Assembly (NCBI RefSeq): GCF_013359905.1
Contig: NZ_JABMCC010000100.1
Span: forward strand, 248,001 to 312,000
Direction: 5' to 3'
From: Paenibacillus taichungensis
Lineage (GTDB): Bacteria; Bacillota; Bacilli; Paenibacillales; Paenibacillaceae
Length of the DNA stretch: 64,000 bases
A program made the position numbers and the translations under genes. The notes below the pieces were generated by a model. The model saw only the letters and a program-made list of their open reading frames with translations. It searched no databases and had not been told where the DNA came from. Shown here in pieces: positions 45,562-55,613 of the stretch (positions within the stretch are counted from its first letter, which is position 1; every line of letters begins with the position of its first letter).

Positions 45562-45697
45562 ACTGGGAAGGTTTGCATAAAAGGTGGCATGCTCATCTCA
45601 TTCAAGGCATATAGATGGGGTAACGAAGGATTTGGACCATGGATCAGTCCCATGAGAAGGATCATGGTGAACATATGCCGAAAGGAGGACGCCACCT

Positions 45698-47173
45698 TTG
45701 TTGAATCAACCTTATGGTTTGCGGTTCGATATTTATGAGCGCGTTCATTTGTCAGAGGGAGTCCCTGCAATTGAGGAACTGGAGGAAATTGAGTTATATC
45801 CCCGCATTCAGGTGATAGGTCAGGATGATCATGCAACATTGCGAGGCCATCTTTTGCTAACAGGTGCGTATCGGGGAGAGAACGAGATCTCGGAGGAACT
45901 CAAACATTTTATTCCGGTGGAGATCACGGTACCCCTGAACCGGGTAAGATCGCTTGAGGATATTTCCATTGAGATCGAAAATTTTGATGTCGATTTGTTA
46001 TCCAACCGAAGTCTAAACATTACAGGGGTATTGTCACTTCGCGGTATTGAGGGCTTTCCCGTGGAGGAACCGCAGGTCTGGTCAGCAGATGAGTTTACCG
46101 TTGTACATTCGCCCGACCCTCAGCAGGGCGACCGTTCCGCTGAAACAGAGCAGACAGGCAGCTATCCCAATGCTTTTGCTCAGGAGTATCTGCTTCAACG
46201 GAGCGAAGAGGAGCTGCAGCAGGAACATCTATTTCAAGCTTCTTCCGAACAGTTTCAGTCCTGGCAGCAAGGGGATGGGAACGCGGAGCAAAGCAAAATA
46301 GTAGCTGAAAACGAAGAGTCCTCGTCCTTGAGGGACAAGGAGGATGAAGCGCAAGCGAATGTGTTGTCCGATACGCCTTCTCCAGTTTCGTCTTTTTTGG
46401 CGGAGACAGCCGACAGGTTGGCTTCTTACCCTGAATCTGAGCCTTTGCTTCCTCTGGCTGAAGAGCAGTCTGTTTGGTCCGAGCCTTCCGTCGAGACCTT
46501 ACATACGTACTTAAGGAATTCGGAGCAGGCCGATTCCAAACTGGAACTGCAGCATTCGGATGAACTGGCGGCACCAGACGTATGGCATTTTGAATCTACT
46601 CGATCTGAACCAAAGCAGGAGGAGCACGCAGTTGCAGATGTTCCGGCAAGTTCGCAGTCAGAGAACTGGCAGGATGTCTTTGCAGCGTCTGAATCGGAAA
46701 TTTCGGAGGAAGACAGACCTCCTCTTGGAGCGGTAGAGACGAATGAGCCCGCTGAAAAAGAATCGTTTATCCCTGAACCTGTGGCTGAGACGGAAGACAA
46801 GCCGGAGCTTAAGGTTGCTTTTGGCAGCAAGAGAGAATCTGCACCCAAACAGGAAGAGGGCGTTGGCATCTCCTCCTTGTTATCCTCTGGCAGAGTAACA
46901 CGGGAGGCGGAGGCAGAACGAGAGCAAGAGGCACTTGCTGGAGTCCTGCAGGAAGAAGCATATCAGCCTGAAGATGTCGAGTGGAAGAACCTGTTTCTCG
47001 GCACCATTGTCGACCAGACCCCGTTCCGTAAAGTAAAGTTATGCATTGTACAGCGTGAAGAGACGCTCGATACCATTGCAGACCGATATCAGTTAAGTAC
47101 CCGAGAGCTCCAGTTGTATAATCGTCTTTCCGAACAGGTTGTGGAAGAAGGACAGATTCTATATATCCCTTAA
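45698..47173 (+). CDS. spoVID: Spore coat morphogenetic protein SpoVID-like, with C-terminal LysM
   Basis: 491 residues starting at TTG (45698) nine bases after AAAGGAGG. The N-terminal ~140 residues (YGLRFDIYERVHLSEG, LRGHLLLTGAY) form the conserved SpoVID beta domain; a long acidic Glu/Ser/Pro-rich middle (~150-430) is disordered; the end is a LysM domain (VQREETLDTIADRYQLSTRE ... VEEGQILYIP). SpoVID sits on the forespore surface and drives coat encasement. The place after hemL and before valS matches Bacillus, though the ysxE gene normally between spoVID and valS is absent. I found no convincing sigma-E promoter. Confidence 0.88.
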   Translation: MLNQPYGLRFDIYERVHLSEGVPAIEELEEIELYPRIQVIGQDDHATLRGHLLLTGAYRGENEISEELKHFIPVEITVPLNRVRSLEDISIEIENFDVDLLSNRSLNITGVLSLRGIEGFPVEEPQVWSADEFTVVHSPDPQQGDRSAETEQTGSYPNAFAQEYLLQRSEEELQQEHLFQASSEQFQSWQQGDGNAEQSKIVAENEESSSLRDKEDEAQANVLSDTPSPVSSFLAETADRLASYPESEPLLPLAEEQSVWSEPSVETLHTYLRNSEQADSKLELQHSDELAAPDVWHFESTRSEPKQEEHAVADVPASSQSENWQDVFAASESEISEEDRPPLGAVETNEPAEKESFIPEPVAETEDKPELKVAFGSKRESAPKQEEGVGISSLLSSGRVTREAEAEREQEALAGVLQEEAYQPEDVEWKNLFLGTIVDQTPFRKVKLCIVQREETLDTIADRYQLSTRELQLYNRLSEQVVEEGQILYIP

Positions 47174-47201
47174 CCTGTAGGCAGGTTTAATGACCATTTC
47201 G

Positions 47202-47233
47202 ACCCGTGATCCCTTGAGGATGGCGGGTTTTTG
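47202..47233 (+). terminator. Terminator after spoVID
   Basis: ACCCG pairs with CGGGT, with an inner ATC/GAT, followed by TTTTT. Confidence 0.65.
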
Positions 47234-47285
47234 CTTTGTCTGCCCTCAACCTGCATTGCAGCGCGCTTTTTCCGCTGTTGTCAGG

Positions 47286-47314
47286 TTGACTATCGGGCAC
47301 GGGCAGGGTATGAT
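47286..47314 (+). promoter_or_regulatory. Sigma-A promoter of the valS T-box leader
   Basis: TTGACT (47286-47291), 17 bases, TATGAT (47309-47314). Transcription should start near 47321. Confidence 0.75.
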
Positions 47315-47320
47315 GTGTTT

Positions 47321-47630
47321 AGGTTTTTTGAAGAACAACGTGGATCGGGAGTAGTAGACAGTATGACCTTTCAGAGAGCGGAATTGTAGCGCTGGGAAAT
47401 TCCGTAGGAACCAACTGATCGAAGTCGCCCGGGAGTTGCCTGTTTGAATACAAGGGATGAGTAACTTTAGTATCATTCATTCCTAAGGTAGGATGGGCCG
47501 GTCGCAGCCGTTATCTGCTTGAAGTGTCACGTAAGTATAGAAGGGGTAGTCTATCTTTTTATCTGCGTGAAACAAAGGTGGTACCGCGAAAGCTAACCTT
47601 TCGTCCTTTGATGGATGAAAGGTTTTTTTG
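47321..47630 (+). promoter_or_regulatory. T-box riboswitch (Val) controlling valS
   Basis: The leader carries stem I elements (GGGAGTAGTA, AGAGAGCGGAA, GCTGGGAAATTCCG) and the invariant T-box AAGGTGGTACCGCG (47575-47588), which pairs with the uncharged tRNA end. The specifier is most likely GTC (Val) at 47424-47426 in GAAGTCGCC. A terminator, AACCTTTC/GAAAGGTT followed by TTTTT (47595-47629), competes with the antiterminator. Uncharged tRNA-Val should stabilise the antiterminator and turn valS on. Confidence 0.92.
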
Positions 47631-47669
47631 TTTTTTGGCGATGATGAATAAGTAACGGAGGAATGACAC

Positions 47670-50336
47670 ATGTCTGAACAAAAAAATTCAGCTGCAACAG
47701 AAATGCCAACCACATATGATCCGAAAGCTGCGGAACAAAAATGGTATTCCACTTGGATGGAAAATGGATATTTTAAGGCGGGTCAGCGTAAAGATGCTGA
47801 ACCTTATACGATTGTAATTCCACCCCCGAACGTAACCGGAATGCTCCATATCGGGCATGCGCTCGATTTTACACTGCAGGATATTCTGATTCGTACCAAG
47901 CGGATGCAGGGCTATGATGCACTGTGGCTGCCGGGTTCTGACCATGCAGGTATTGCTACCCAAACCAAAGTAGAGCAGAAATTGCGTGAAGAAGGTCAGA
48001 CTCGTTATGATCTGGGACGCGAAAAGTTCTTGGAGAAGGTATGGGACTGGAAGGAGCAATACGCAACAACCATTCGTCAGCAATGGGGCAAAATGGGCTT
48101 GTCGCTCGATTACTCACGTGAACGTTTTACACTGGACGAAGGTCTATCCCAGGCTGTACGTAAAGTTTTTGTTCAACTGTATGAAAAAGGCCTCATTTAT
48201 CGAGGCAAACGAATTATTAACTGGGACCCGGTGAACCGGACTGCACTGTCCGACATTGAGGTTGAATATAAAGAAGTTCAGGGTCACTTGTACCATCTGC
48301 GTTATCCGCTCAAAGACGGAAGTGGGTATGTTACAGTAGCGACAACTCGCCCGGAAACGATGCTGGGAGATACGGCAGTTGCTGTTCATCCGAAGGATGA
48401 GCGTTACGCAGATATGATTGGCAAGGTGCTTGTTCTGCCTATTATCGGACGCGAAATTCCGGTTATTGCAGATGAGTATGTGGATAAAGATTTCGGAAGC
48501 GGCGCCGTGAAAATTACGCCTGCTCATGATCCGAATGACTTCGAAGTGGGCCTTCGTCATGCTCTGCCACAGATTACGGTGATGGATGAGACGGGTACGA
48601 TGAATGCCGAAGCAGGCAAATATCAGGGACTGGATCGCAGCGACTGCCGTAAGCAGATTGTTGCCGACCTGCAAGAACAGGGCGTATTGATCAACATCGA
48701 GGATCATACGCATCAGGTTGGACACAGCGAACGTACAGGAGCTGTCGTTGAGCCGTATTTGTCGACACAGTGGTTTGTTGAGATGAAGCCACTCGCGGAA
48801 AAAGCGATTGAGAAGCAACAAAGCGGTGAAGGGGTTCATTTTGTTCCGGATCGTTTTGAGAAAACGTATCTGAACTGGATCGAGAATGTTCGTGACTGGT
48901 GTATCTCTCGTCAATTGTGGTGGGGTCATCGTATTCCTGCCTGGTACGACGAGGAGACTGGAGAAGTTATTGTATCTGCTGAAGATCCGACAACATTGCC
49001 AGAATACGCTGGACGTAAGCTGAGACAGGATGAAGACGTTCTGGATACATGGTTCAGCTCCGCATTATGGCCATTCTCTACATTAGGCTGGCCGGAAGAT
49101 ACGGAAGATCTGAAACGTTATTACCCGACAAGTGTACTCGTAACAGGGTATGACATTATTTATTTCTGGGTGGCGCGTATGATCTTTACCGCTCTGGAGT
49201 TCACAGAAGAGGTTCCGTTCAAGGATGTGCTGATGCACGGTCTTGTTCGTGATGCAGACGGACGGAAGATGTCCAAATCGCTAGGCAATGGTGTTGATCC
49301 GTTGGATGTGATTGAGAAATATGGTGCAGATGCAATGCGTTACATGATCTCTACAAGCAGCACTCCGGGTCAGGATCTCCGTTTCCGCTGGGAGCGGGTT
49401 GAACAGGCTCGTAACTTTGCCAATAAAATCTGGAATGCATCGCGCTTCGCTTTGATGAATCTGGAAGGGTTCACCTATGAAGATCGTGATATTAGTGGAG
49501 ACCTTGGAACAGCGGATTACTGGATTTTGCACCGCCTGAACGAAACTTCTCGTGATATTACGCGTCTAATCGAAGCATATGAATTTGGAGAAACAGGCCG
49601 TTTGCTGTATAACTTTATTTGGGATGACCTGTGTGACTGGTATATTGAATTTGCGAAGTTATCCTTCTATGGGGAAGATCCGGTTGCCAAGAAGAAAACA
49701 CAATCGGTGCTTGCTTATGTGCTGGATCAGACTATGCGCCTGATTCATCCGTTCATGCCGTACATTTCGGAAGAGATCTGGCAGCATCTGCCGCATGAAG
49801 GCGAGACGATTACGTTGGCTTCCTGGCCGGTGTATGACCCTGCGTTGGAGAACCCAGAAGCGGTTGCCGAGATGAACCTGCTTATGGATACCATTCGTGC
49901 AGTGCGAAACATCCGTGCAGAAGTAAACGTACCAATGAGCAAGAAAATTGAATTAATGGTGAAAGCGAACAACGCAGAGACATCCAGCATCATTGAACGC
50001 AACAGCCATTACATCAAACGTTTCTGTAATACGTCCGAGTTCGACAGCGGCCTGGATCTGAGCTCACCGGATAAAGCAATGACTGCTGTCATTACTGGGG
50101 CTGAGCTGTACTTGCCGCTGGCGGGTCTTATTGATATTGATCAGGAAGTGGCTCGTCTGGAGAAAGAGTTGCAGAACCTTGAGGGCGAAGTACTCCGTGT
50201 GGAGAAAAAGTTGGCGAACGAAGGCTTTGTTGCCAAGGCTCCTGCTAAAGTTATTGAAGAAGAGCGCGCCAAGCAAGCGGACTATTCCGATAAACGGGAT
50301 AAGGTGATTGCACGAATCAAGGAACTGAAAGGTTAA
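47670..50336 (+). CDS. valS: Valyl-tRNA synthetase
   Basis: 888 residues, a class I synthetase. The HIGH motif is in [14 protein letters not shown] and the KMSKS motif in [11 protein letters not shown]; the CP1 editing domain ([17 protein letters not shown]) removes mischarged Thr, and the C-terminal coiled coil ([18 protein letters not shown]) grips tRNA. GGAGG precedes the ATG. It is controlled by the T-box leader immediately upstream and ends at a strong terminator, making it its own unit. Confidence 0.98.
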   Translation: MSEQKNSAATEMPTTYDPKAAEQKWYSTWMENGYFKAGQRKDAEPYTIVIPPPNVTGMLHIGHALDFTLQDILIRTKRMQGYDALWLPGSDHAGIATQTKVEQKLREEGQTRYDLGREKFLEKVWDWKEQYATTIRQQWGKMGLSLDYSRERFTLDEGLSQAVRKVFVQLYEKGLIYRGKRIINWDPVNRTALSDIEVEYKEVQGHLYHLRYPLKDGSGYVTVATTRPETMLGDTAVAVHPKDERYADMIGKVLVLPIIGREIPVIADEYVDKDFGSGAVKITPAHDPNDFEVGLRHALPQITVMDETGTMNAEAGKYQGLDRSDCRKQIVADLQEQGVLINIEDHTHQVGHSERTGAVVEPYLSTQWFVEMKPLAEKAIEKQQSGEGVHFVPDRFEKTYLNWIENVRDWCISRQLWWGHRIPAWYDEETGEVIVSAEDPTTLPEYAGRKLRQDEDVLDTWFSSALWPFSTLGWPEDTEDLKRYYPTSVLVTGYDIIYFWVARMIFTALEFTEEVPFKDVLMHGLVRDADGRKMSKSLGNGVDPLDVIEKYGADAMRYMISTSSTPGQDLRFRWERVEQARNFANKIWNASRFALMNLEGFTYEDRDISGDLGTADYWILHRLNETSRDITRLIEAYEFGETGRLLYNFIWDDLCDWYIEFAKLSFYGEDPVAKKKTQSVLAYVLDQTMRLIHPFMPYISEEIWQHLPHEGETITLASWPVYDPALENPEAVAEMNLLMDTIRAVRNIRAEVNVPMSKKIELMVKANNAETSSIIERNSHYIKRFCNTSEFDSGLDLSSPDKAMTAVITGAELYLPLAGLIDIDQEVARLEKELQNLEGEVLRVEKKLANEGFVAKAPAKVIEEERAKQADYSDKRDKVIARIKELKG

Positions 50337-50344
50337 TATATTCG

Positions 50345-50384
50345 GGTCGGATGGAGTGCTTCTGCGCCATCCGGCCGCTTTTTT
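50345..50384 (+). terminator. Terminator after valS
   Basis: GGTCGGATGG pairs with CCATCCGGCC (one G-U) around a 12-base loop, then TTTTTT. Confidence 0.85.
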
Positions 50385-50413
50385 CAACCAAACTCAAACT
50401 AAAGGTGAATCAT

Positions 50414-51790
50414 ATGACGGAACTTAACGGGACAGAAATAGCATCTCCTTTACTTACCTATGACGAGGCTGTGAACTGGATCAATGGCCTTATTCCTTTT
50501 GGCATCCGACCTGGATTGGAACGAATCGAGGGATTGATGTCATTGCTGGGCAATCCTCACCAGCGTCTCAAATTTATTCATGTCGCGGGAACGAACGGCA
50601 AAGGTTCGACTTGCGCTTTTTTGACGTCAGTGCTTCTTCAGGCGGGATATGATGTTGGAACGTTTACATCCCCTTATATCACCAAATTCACAAACCGTTT
50701 TCAGTACAACGGTGAGGATATCCCGGAAGAAACGTTGCTCAAACTTTCAAACCGGCTTTATCCATTGATTCAAGAGATGGCTTCAACTCCCCTTGGATCA
50801 CCTACGATGTTTGAGGTGTCTACAGCAATCGCCCTTCTGTATTATGCGGAAGAGTGCTACCCGGACATTGTGGTATGGGAGACAGGGCTCGGGGGAAGGA
50901 TGGACGTAACGAATATTGTTACACCCGTGGTATCGGTCATTACTAATATCGGTATGGACCATACGGATGTACTGGGAGATACGATTGAGGCGATTGCTGG
51001 AGAGAAGGCAGGTATTATTAAGGCGGGGGTACCCGTTGTTACCTGTGCCACGCAGCCAGAGGCTGTGAAGGTGATCCAGGAGACGGCAGAGCGGCTGCGT
51101 TCAACCGTGTATCTGGCGGGAGATCGTTTCTCCTATCATAGACTGGACAGTGATGAGAACGGACAATCTTTTCATTTTACAGGACCGTTCCGTGATCTGG
51201 ACGCTCGTATTCGCATGCAGGGTGTACATCAATGCGACAATGCAGCGGGCGCACTTATGGTACTGGAGTTGCTTCGCCAATACATGGCATTTATGCTGGA
51301 TGATGAAGATATTGCGCTTGGACTGGAACATGCCTTCTGGGCAGGACGGTTCGAGAAAGTGGTTGATCAGCCCCGCATTATTCTGGATGGTGCACATAAT
51401 CCGGAGGGGGCCGAATCGCTGGCCAAGAGCATTATCGACGTATATCCTCACAACAAGTTAATTTTGATGATGGGCATGCTGGCGAATAAGCATCACGAAG
51501 CGTATTTGCAGCATATACTGCCACTAGTGGATACGCTGATCCTGACCGAGCCAGATTTCCGACGCAAAATGGATGCAGCCAAATTGCTGCAGCTCGTCGA
51601 ACGGGTACGTCCCGCCATTGCGAAACCGGAGCTGGAAATCATCGTCGAGCCCGAATGGGCAAAGGCACTTGATCTATTGAAGTCACGGACGGAAGCGGAA
51701 GATCTGGGGGTGGTGTCCGGCACATTGTACCTGATTGCAGATGTGCGGGCAGCCCTTTTGCATCAAACCGATTCTGAAAAAGGTTGGTGA
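50414..51790 (+). CDS. folC: Folylpolyglutamate synthase / dihydrofolate synthase
   Basis: 458 residues of the Mur ligase fold. ATP site [15 protein letters not shown], then [27 protein letters not shown] (Mg2+ and folate side) and [13 protein letters not shown] in the C-terminal domain. It adds glutamates to folates. The ATG at 50414 has AAAGGTGA upstream; the frame is open to 50351 but that part overlaps the valS terminator. It is next to murC, a structural relative, and their ends overlap. Confidence 0.95.
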   Translation: MTELNGTEIASPLLTYDEAVNWINGLIPFGIRPGLERIEGLMSLLGNPHQRLKFIHVAGTNGKGSTCAFLTSVLLQAGYDVGTFTSPYITKFTNRFQYNGEDIPEETLLKLSNRLYPLIQEMASTPLGSPTMFEVSTAIALLYYAEECYPDIVVWETGLGGRMDVTNIVTPVVSVITNIGMDHTDVLGDTIEAIAGEKAGIIKAGVPVVTCATQPEAVKVIQETAERLRSTVYLAGDRFSYHRLDSDENGQSFHFTGPFRDLDARIRMQGVHQCDNAAGALMVLELLRQYMAFMLDDEDIALGLEHAFWAGRFEKVVDQPRIILDGAHNPEGAESLAKSIIDVYPHNKLILMMGMLANKHHEAYLQHILPLVDTLILTEPDFRRKMDAAKLLQLVERVRPAIAKPELEIIVEPEWAKALDLLKSRTEAEDLGVVSGTLYLIADVRAALLHQTDSEKGW

Positions 51791-53166
51791 AAGTTTTGTT
51801 AAATACATCGGAACACGTTCATTTTATAGGGATTGGCGGATATGGCATGAGTGCCATCGCGAGAGTTATGCTTGAGATGGGATACACCGTTACCGGATCG
51901 GATGTCGCTTCACAGGAGTTGACCGAGAAGCTGGCAGCCAAGGGAGCGAAAATATATATCGGACATACGGCAGAGCACGTAAATGGGGCAGACCTGGTTG
52001 TCTACTCTACGGCAGCTCCAGCTGATAATGTGGAACGGGTGGCAGCTGAAAAGCTGAACATCCCGATTCTGCATCGCGCCCAGATGCTCGCACGTTTGCT
52101 GAACGAGCGCAAAGGTGTGGCTGTAGCCGGTGCTCATGGCAAAACAACCACGTCATCCATGATTGCACTTGTTATGGATAAATGTGATACAGACCCGACA
52201 TACATCATTGGCGGGGAAATCATGAACGTGGGGACCAACGCCAAGGCAGGCCAAGGCGACTGGGTCGTTGCCGAGGCAGACGAGAGCGACGGTTCATTTT
52301 TGCAGTATCACCCTTGGCTCGGTATTGTAACGAATATTGAAGCAGATCATCTTGAGAACTACAACAGTGATTTTGAGGAACTCAAAAAGGCTTATGTGCA
52401 GTTCCTGAGTCAGATTCGTCCAGAAGGCACGGCCATTGTGTGTGCTGACGACGAGAATGTTCAAGCCATTTTGCCTGAGCTGAAATCACGGGTAACCACA
52501 TATGGCATTGATTATGCTGCTGATTATACGGCAACAGATATCGTGCTTGGCGACCGCCGAATTTCCTTCACGATGAGCCATCAGGACAATGTGCTGGGTA
52601 CGGTGGAGTTGTCAGTCCCAGGTAAACATAACGTTTATAATGCCATGGCTACGGTTATTACCTGTCTCGAAGCAGGTATTCCATTTGAGAAAATTACAGC
52701 CGCTATTATCCAGTTCCATGGAGCGAAACGAAGATTCCAGGTGCTGGGTGAAGCACGTGATATGTTGATTATTGATGACTATGCTCATCACCCGACTGAA
52801 ATTGAGGCTACAATCAGTGCGGCCAAAGCAACGGGGAAACGTATTATTGCGGTATTCCAGCCTCAGCGTTACACACGTACGTTCTTCCTGCTTGATGCGT
52901 TCAGTCGTGCCTTTGCAGAAGCGGATGAGGTTCTCATTACCGATATCTATTCCCCTGCGGGTGAAAAACAGATTGAAGGTGTTCACTCGGCTAGACTGGT
53001 TGAACTCATTGTTCAAAACAGCAATGCTTCTGCGCGTTATCTGCCGACAAAGGAAGAAGTTGTTGCAGATTTGCAGAACCGTCTTCAGCCAGGCGATCTT
53101 GTGCTCACGATGGGTGCAGGTGATATCTGGAAAGTTGGCGATACACTTGCCAAAGGGTTGAATTAA
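51787..53166 (+). CDS. murC: UDP-N-acetylmuramate--L-alanine ligase
   Basis: About 459 residues. It adds L-Ala to UDP-MurNAc in peptidoglycan precursor synthesis. Seen are [16 protein letters not shown] (N-terminal Rossmann, UDP site), [12 protein letters not shown] (ATP loop), [25 protein letters not shown] and [14 protein letters not shown]. The start is uncertain: GTG 51787 overlaps the folC stop (GTGA), TTG 51784 precedes it, and TTG 51796 has GGTGA five bases upstream. In Bacillus subtilis comC, not murC, lies at this place between folC and spoIIB. Confidence 0.96.
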   Translation: MKVLLNTSEHVHFIGIGGYGMSAIARVMLEMGYTVTGSDVASQELTEKLAAKGAKIYIGHTAEHVNGADLVVYSTAAPADNVERVAAEKLNIPILHRAQMLARLLNERKGVAVAGAHGKTTTSSMIALVMDKCDTDPTYIIGGEIMNVGTNAKAGQGDWVVAEADESDGSFLQYHPWLGIVTNIEADHLENYNSDFEELKKAYVQFLSQIRPEGTAIVCADDENVQAILPELKSRVTTYGIDYAADYTATDIVLGDRRISFTMSHQDNVLGTVELSVPGKHNVYNAMATVITCLEAGIPFEKITAAIIQFHGAKRRFQVLGEARDMLIIDDYAHHPTEIEATISAAKATGKRIIAVFQPQRYTRTFFLLDAFSRAFAEADEVLITDIYSPAGEKQIEGVHSARLVELIVQNSNASARYLPTKEEVVADLQNRLQPGDLVLTMGAGDIWKVGDTLAKGLN

Positions 53167-53177
53167 TTACAATTGTA

Positions 53178-53214
53178 AAACCGTCTGACTTCATTGCGAA
53201 GCGGGCGGTTTTTT
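53178..53214 (+). terminator. Terminator after murC
   Basis: AACCGTCTG-A-CTTC pairs with GAAG-CGGGCGGTT (bulged A, two G-U), then TTTTTT. Confidence 0.8.
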
Positions 53215-53285
53215 GCATGAAATGGAATGTTTCAGATTCTCTCCGCATATAGCTGTTATAAATGGGACAAAGGAGAGGGTACGGG

Positions 53286-54485
53286 GTGAGCAATGCTAGA
53301 ATGACGTTTCGCTTTGGGGATAACGAGTCGGACAAGCCTGAAAACAAGGGGATATCCACATCCAGCACATTTGCAGCTTTGAGTGAAGAAATTCCGCACA
53401 GTCCAACGCCAACACCGACGCAGTTGAATACAGCGCCTTCATGGACACCAGAGGATATTCCCGGTGACTGGGGAGAGACGATGCTGACAGGCTCCACTGT
53501 ACCTGAACCTTACCAAAGAACGGACAAAGATTCGAAACTCGATGAGCCTGGATACAGTTATAATCATCTAACTGCGTATCCCGAAGATGAGGACGAGAAC
53601 AGGTCGGACGAGAATTATGGAGGCCATGATTGGCTTGCAAATAGTGAAAACTACTCTTATAAGCGAAATCGTCCCCCGAGGGGCTGGAAAATGATTGGTT
53701 CAGTAACGGGTGCACTTGTAACCGGGGCCCTCTTCGGCATGGTTATTCTTTCTTTTTTTAATCGGGAAGGGGCCGTGGATCCTGGGAGCAAGATCCCCGC
53801 CAATCAGGCGGTATCGGCTGTAACAGGTCAGCAGGGAGTGGCAGGTTCGGAACAGCAGATTCAGGCAACAACTACAGGCGGCAGCTACTATGCACTGCAA
53901 TATGGTGTATTCAGTTCTCCTGAACGCGCAGAACAGGCGAAGGTGGAGCTGTCCCAGGCAGGCATAGCGGCAGGCTCCGATCCGGAGGATGGTAATCGGG
54001 TATATGCAGGCATTTCGGCTGACCGTGAGGAGGCCAAGCTGCTCAGCTCAAGGCTTAAGGCCGAAGGTGTGGAGCTGTACGTCAAGGAAATTGTCAATCC
54101 TGAAGTGAACCCGGCAGTATTCGGCGGAAAAGCAGAGGATGTACAGCATTTCTTCGCAAGCGGGGCGGCTTTGGTTGAACAACTGTCTACCCTTTCGATC
54201 CAGCAACTTGGTCAGTCCGTTCCTGAAGCCGTTTCAACCGAAACGATGACCTCATTACAAAATCAGCATCAGCTTTGGCTGACCGGTTTGAATAGTATTG
54301 CACCAGGCCTGAGTGCAGACGTACAACCCTATGTATCCGCGATGGAAAAATCGATGGCGAGTGCGGTAACGGCAATTGCCGAATACAACAAAAATCCGGC
54401 TAATGTGCATATGTGGTCTGTACAGTCCGATCTGATGGAATATGTATTACAGCAAAAAAAATGGCTTGAAGCGATAAAACAGTAA
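53286..54485 (+). CDS. spoIIB: SPOR-domain membrane protein, SpoIIB-like
   Basis: 399 residues from GTG 53286, which has AAAGGAGAGG upstream; ATG 53301 is possible. A ~130-residue acidic, Pro/Ser-rich cytoplasmic region precedes one membrane helix (MIGSVTGALVTGALFGMVIL), then a SPOR domain (YYALQYGVFSSPERAEQAKV ... VELYVKEIVNP) and a helical tail. SPOR domains bind denuded septal glycan. The location before maf-radC-mreB and the layout match Bacillus SpoIIB, which guides septal peptidoglycan thinning and engulfment at sporulation. Sequence outside the SPOR domain is poorly conserved, so the name rests largely on position. Confidence 0.78.
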   Translation: MSNARMTFRFGDNESDKPENKGISTSSTFAALSEEIPHSPTPTPTQLNTAPSWTPEDIPGDWGETMLTGSTVPEPYQRTDKDSKLDEPGYSYNHLTAYPEDEDENRSDENYGGHDWLANSENYSYKRNRPPRGWKMIGSVTGALVTGALFGMVILSFFNREGAVDPGSKIPANQAVSAVTGQQGVAGSEQQIQATTTGGSYYALQYGVFSSPERAEQAKVELSQAGIAAGSDPEDGNRVYAGISADREEAKLLSSRLKAEGVELYVKEIVNPEVNPAVFGGKAEDVQHFFASGAALVEQLSTLSIQQLGQSVPEAVSTETMTSLQNQHQLWLTGLNSIAPGLSADVQPYVSAMEKSMASAVTAIAEYNKNPANVHMWSVQSDLMEYVLQQKKWLEAIKQ

Positions 54486-54520
54486 TTACCACTTTCCCAT
54501 AACACGGCCTTGAAATACCT

Positions 54521-54570
54521 ATCCGGCAAGGAACTGGAAATAGTTCCCCTTGCCGGATTTGTGTTTGTAT
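54521..54570 (+). terminator. Terminator after spoIIB
   Basis: ATCCGGCAAGG-AACT pairs with AGTT-CCCCTTGCCGGAT around a short loop, a stem of about 15 bp, followed by TTTGTGTTTGT. Confidence 0.75.
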
Positions 54571-54593
54571 TGACGTACAAAACCCCGTATAAT
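54565..54593 (+). promoter_or_regulatory. Promoter of the DUF4321-maf-radC unit
   Basis: TTGTAT (54565-54570), 17 bases, TATAAT (54588-54593). An overlapping alternative is TTGACG (54570) with TAATGT 17 bases on. It abuts the spoIIB terminator. Confidence 0.6.
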
Positions 54594-54630
54594 AATGTGG
54601 GTGTCAAAAAATGGCGAGGGAAGATCACCG

Positions 54631-54873
54631 ATGAAAAAAAACTTCGGCATGTTATTGCTGTTTCTACTGCTCGGCTGGCTGGCCGGTGCGTGGATCGCCA
54701 AGGCACTGCAGCCTGTAAAGGCCGTTGCCTTTCTAACGAAAGCCACGACCATTCGTTGGTCGCCGCAGGCTGATCTGGATATTATCAGTTATGATATTTC
54801 ACTTCAATTTCAAATGAGCCTCCTGAGTCTGATCGGTATTATTGCTGCTGTATGGCTGTATCGCAGGTTATAG
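54631..54873 (+). CDS. DUF4321 small membrane protein
   Basis: 80 residues with two membrane helices: GMLLLFLLLGWLAGAWIAKAL near the N-terminus (given as LLLFLLLGWLAGAW) and LLSLIGIIAAVWLYRRL at the end, separated by a polar loop (TTIRWSPQADLDIISYDISL). This is the DUF4321 pattern, a small protein regularly found beside maf and mreB in Firmicutes; function unknown. ATG 54631 has GAGGGAAG upstream. It has its own promoter and leads into maf. Confidence 0.75.
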   Translation: MKKNFGMLLLFLLLGWLAGAWIAKALQPVKAVAFLTKATTIRWSPQADLDIISYDISLQFQMSLLSLIGIIAAVWLYRRL

Positions 54874-54966
54874 GAGAATGACGAATTTTGACGAAGAAAC
54901 TAAAAAAAATGATATCTACTAGCGTGATCCGACAGGATGTCGCCGTAGCATAAGGGGCCGGTTATT

Positions 54967-55578
54967 TTGGATAAAACACAACAGCGTCGCATTATTCTGG
55001 CTTCCACCTCGCCGCGGCGTAAAGAACTGATCGCATCACTCCATCTAGCTTTTGAAGTAATACCAAGTCACGCCGATGAAGATACACCCCCGGAATGGAC
55101 TCCTGAACAGACGGTACAGGAGCTTGCGATGCGTAAGGCGCTTGCCGTTTATCGCGGGCTGGAAGGCCGTGAACAGGATGCTGTTATTGTTGGTAGTGAC
55201 ACTGTTGTCGTTCTGGACGGTGATATTCTTGGTAAACCCGTAGACGAAGCGGACGCCGAACGAATGTTATCTCGTCTACAGGGGCGTGTACACCGTGTTT
55301 TCACGGGAGTAGCTTGTATCGATGCAAGTAATGGACAATCCATGGTTCAGTACCGGCAGACCGATGTAACGATGAAGGAACTGTCTGAAGCTACGATTCG
55401 TGCGTATGTTCAGACTGGAGAGCCTTCGGACAAGGCAGGATCATATGCCATTCAGGGCATTGGTGCTTCGTTGGTAGAACGTGTTGAAGGATGTTATTTC
55501 AATGTGGTAGGCCTACCATTGTCCTTGCTTAGCGATATGCTGGATGGATTCGGCGTACATGTACTGCCACGTACATGA
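54967..55578 (+). CDS. maf: Maf-type nucleoside triphosphate pyrophosphatase
   Basis: 203 residues starting at TTG (54967), with AAGGGG nine bases upstream. Maf proteins hydrolyse dTTP/UTP and modified nucleotides and inhibit septum formation when overproduced. Motifs: ILASTSPRRKELI (substrate loop), SDTVVVLDGDILGKP with the catalytic Asp, FTGVACID and DKAGSYAIQGIGASLVERVEGCYFNVVGLP (key parts DKAGSYAIQG and NVVGLP). Ten residues longer than Bacillus Maf at the C-terminus. It precedes radC as in Bacillus. Confidence 0.95.
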   Translation: MDKTQQRRIILASTSPRRKELIASLHLAFEVIPSHADEDTPPEWTPEQTVQELAMRKALAVYRGLEGREQDAVIVGSDTVVVLDGDILGKPVDEADAERMLSRLQGRVHRVFTGVACIDASNGQSMVQYRQTDVTMKELSEATIRAYVQTGEPSDKAGSYAIQGIGASLVERVEGCYFNVVGLPLSLLSDMLDGFGVHVLPRT

Positions 55579-55613
55579 AATTCCGCAATTGACGATCTGA
55601 AAAGAGGGAACAT

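Noticed and set aside
48144-48929. Minus-strand open frame of ~260 codons in valS
   Set aside because: Complete overlap with valS catalytic and editing domains; no start signal; shadow frame.
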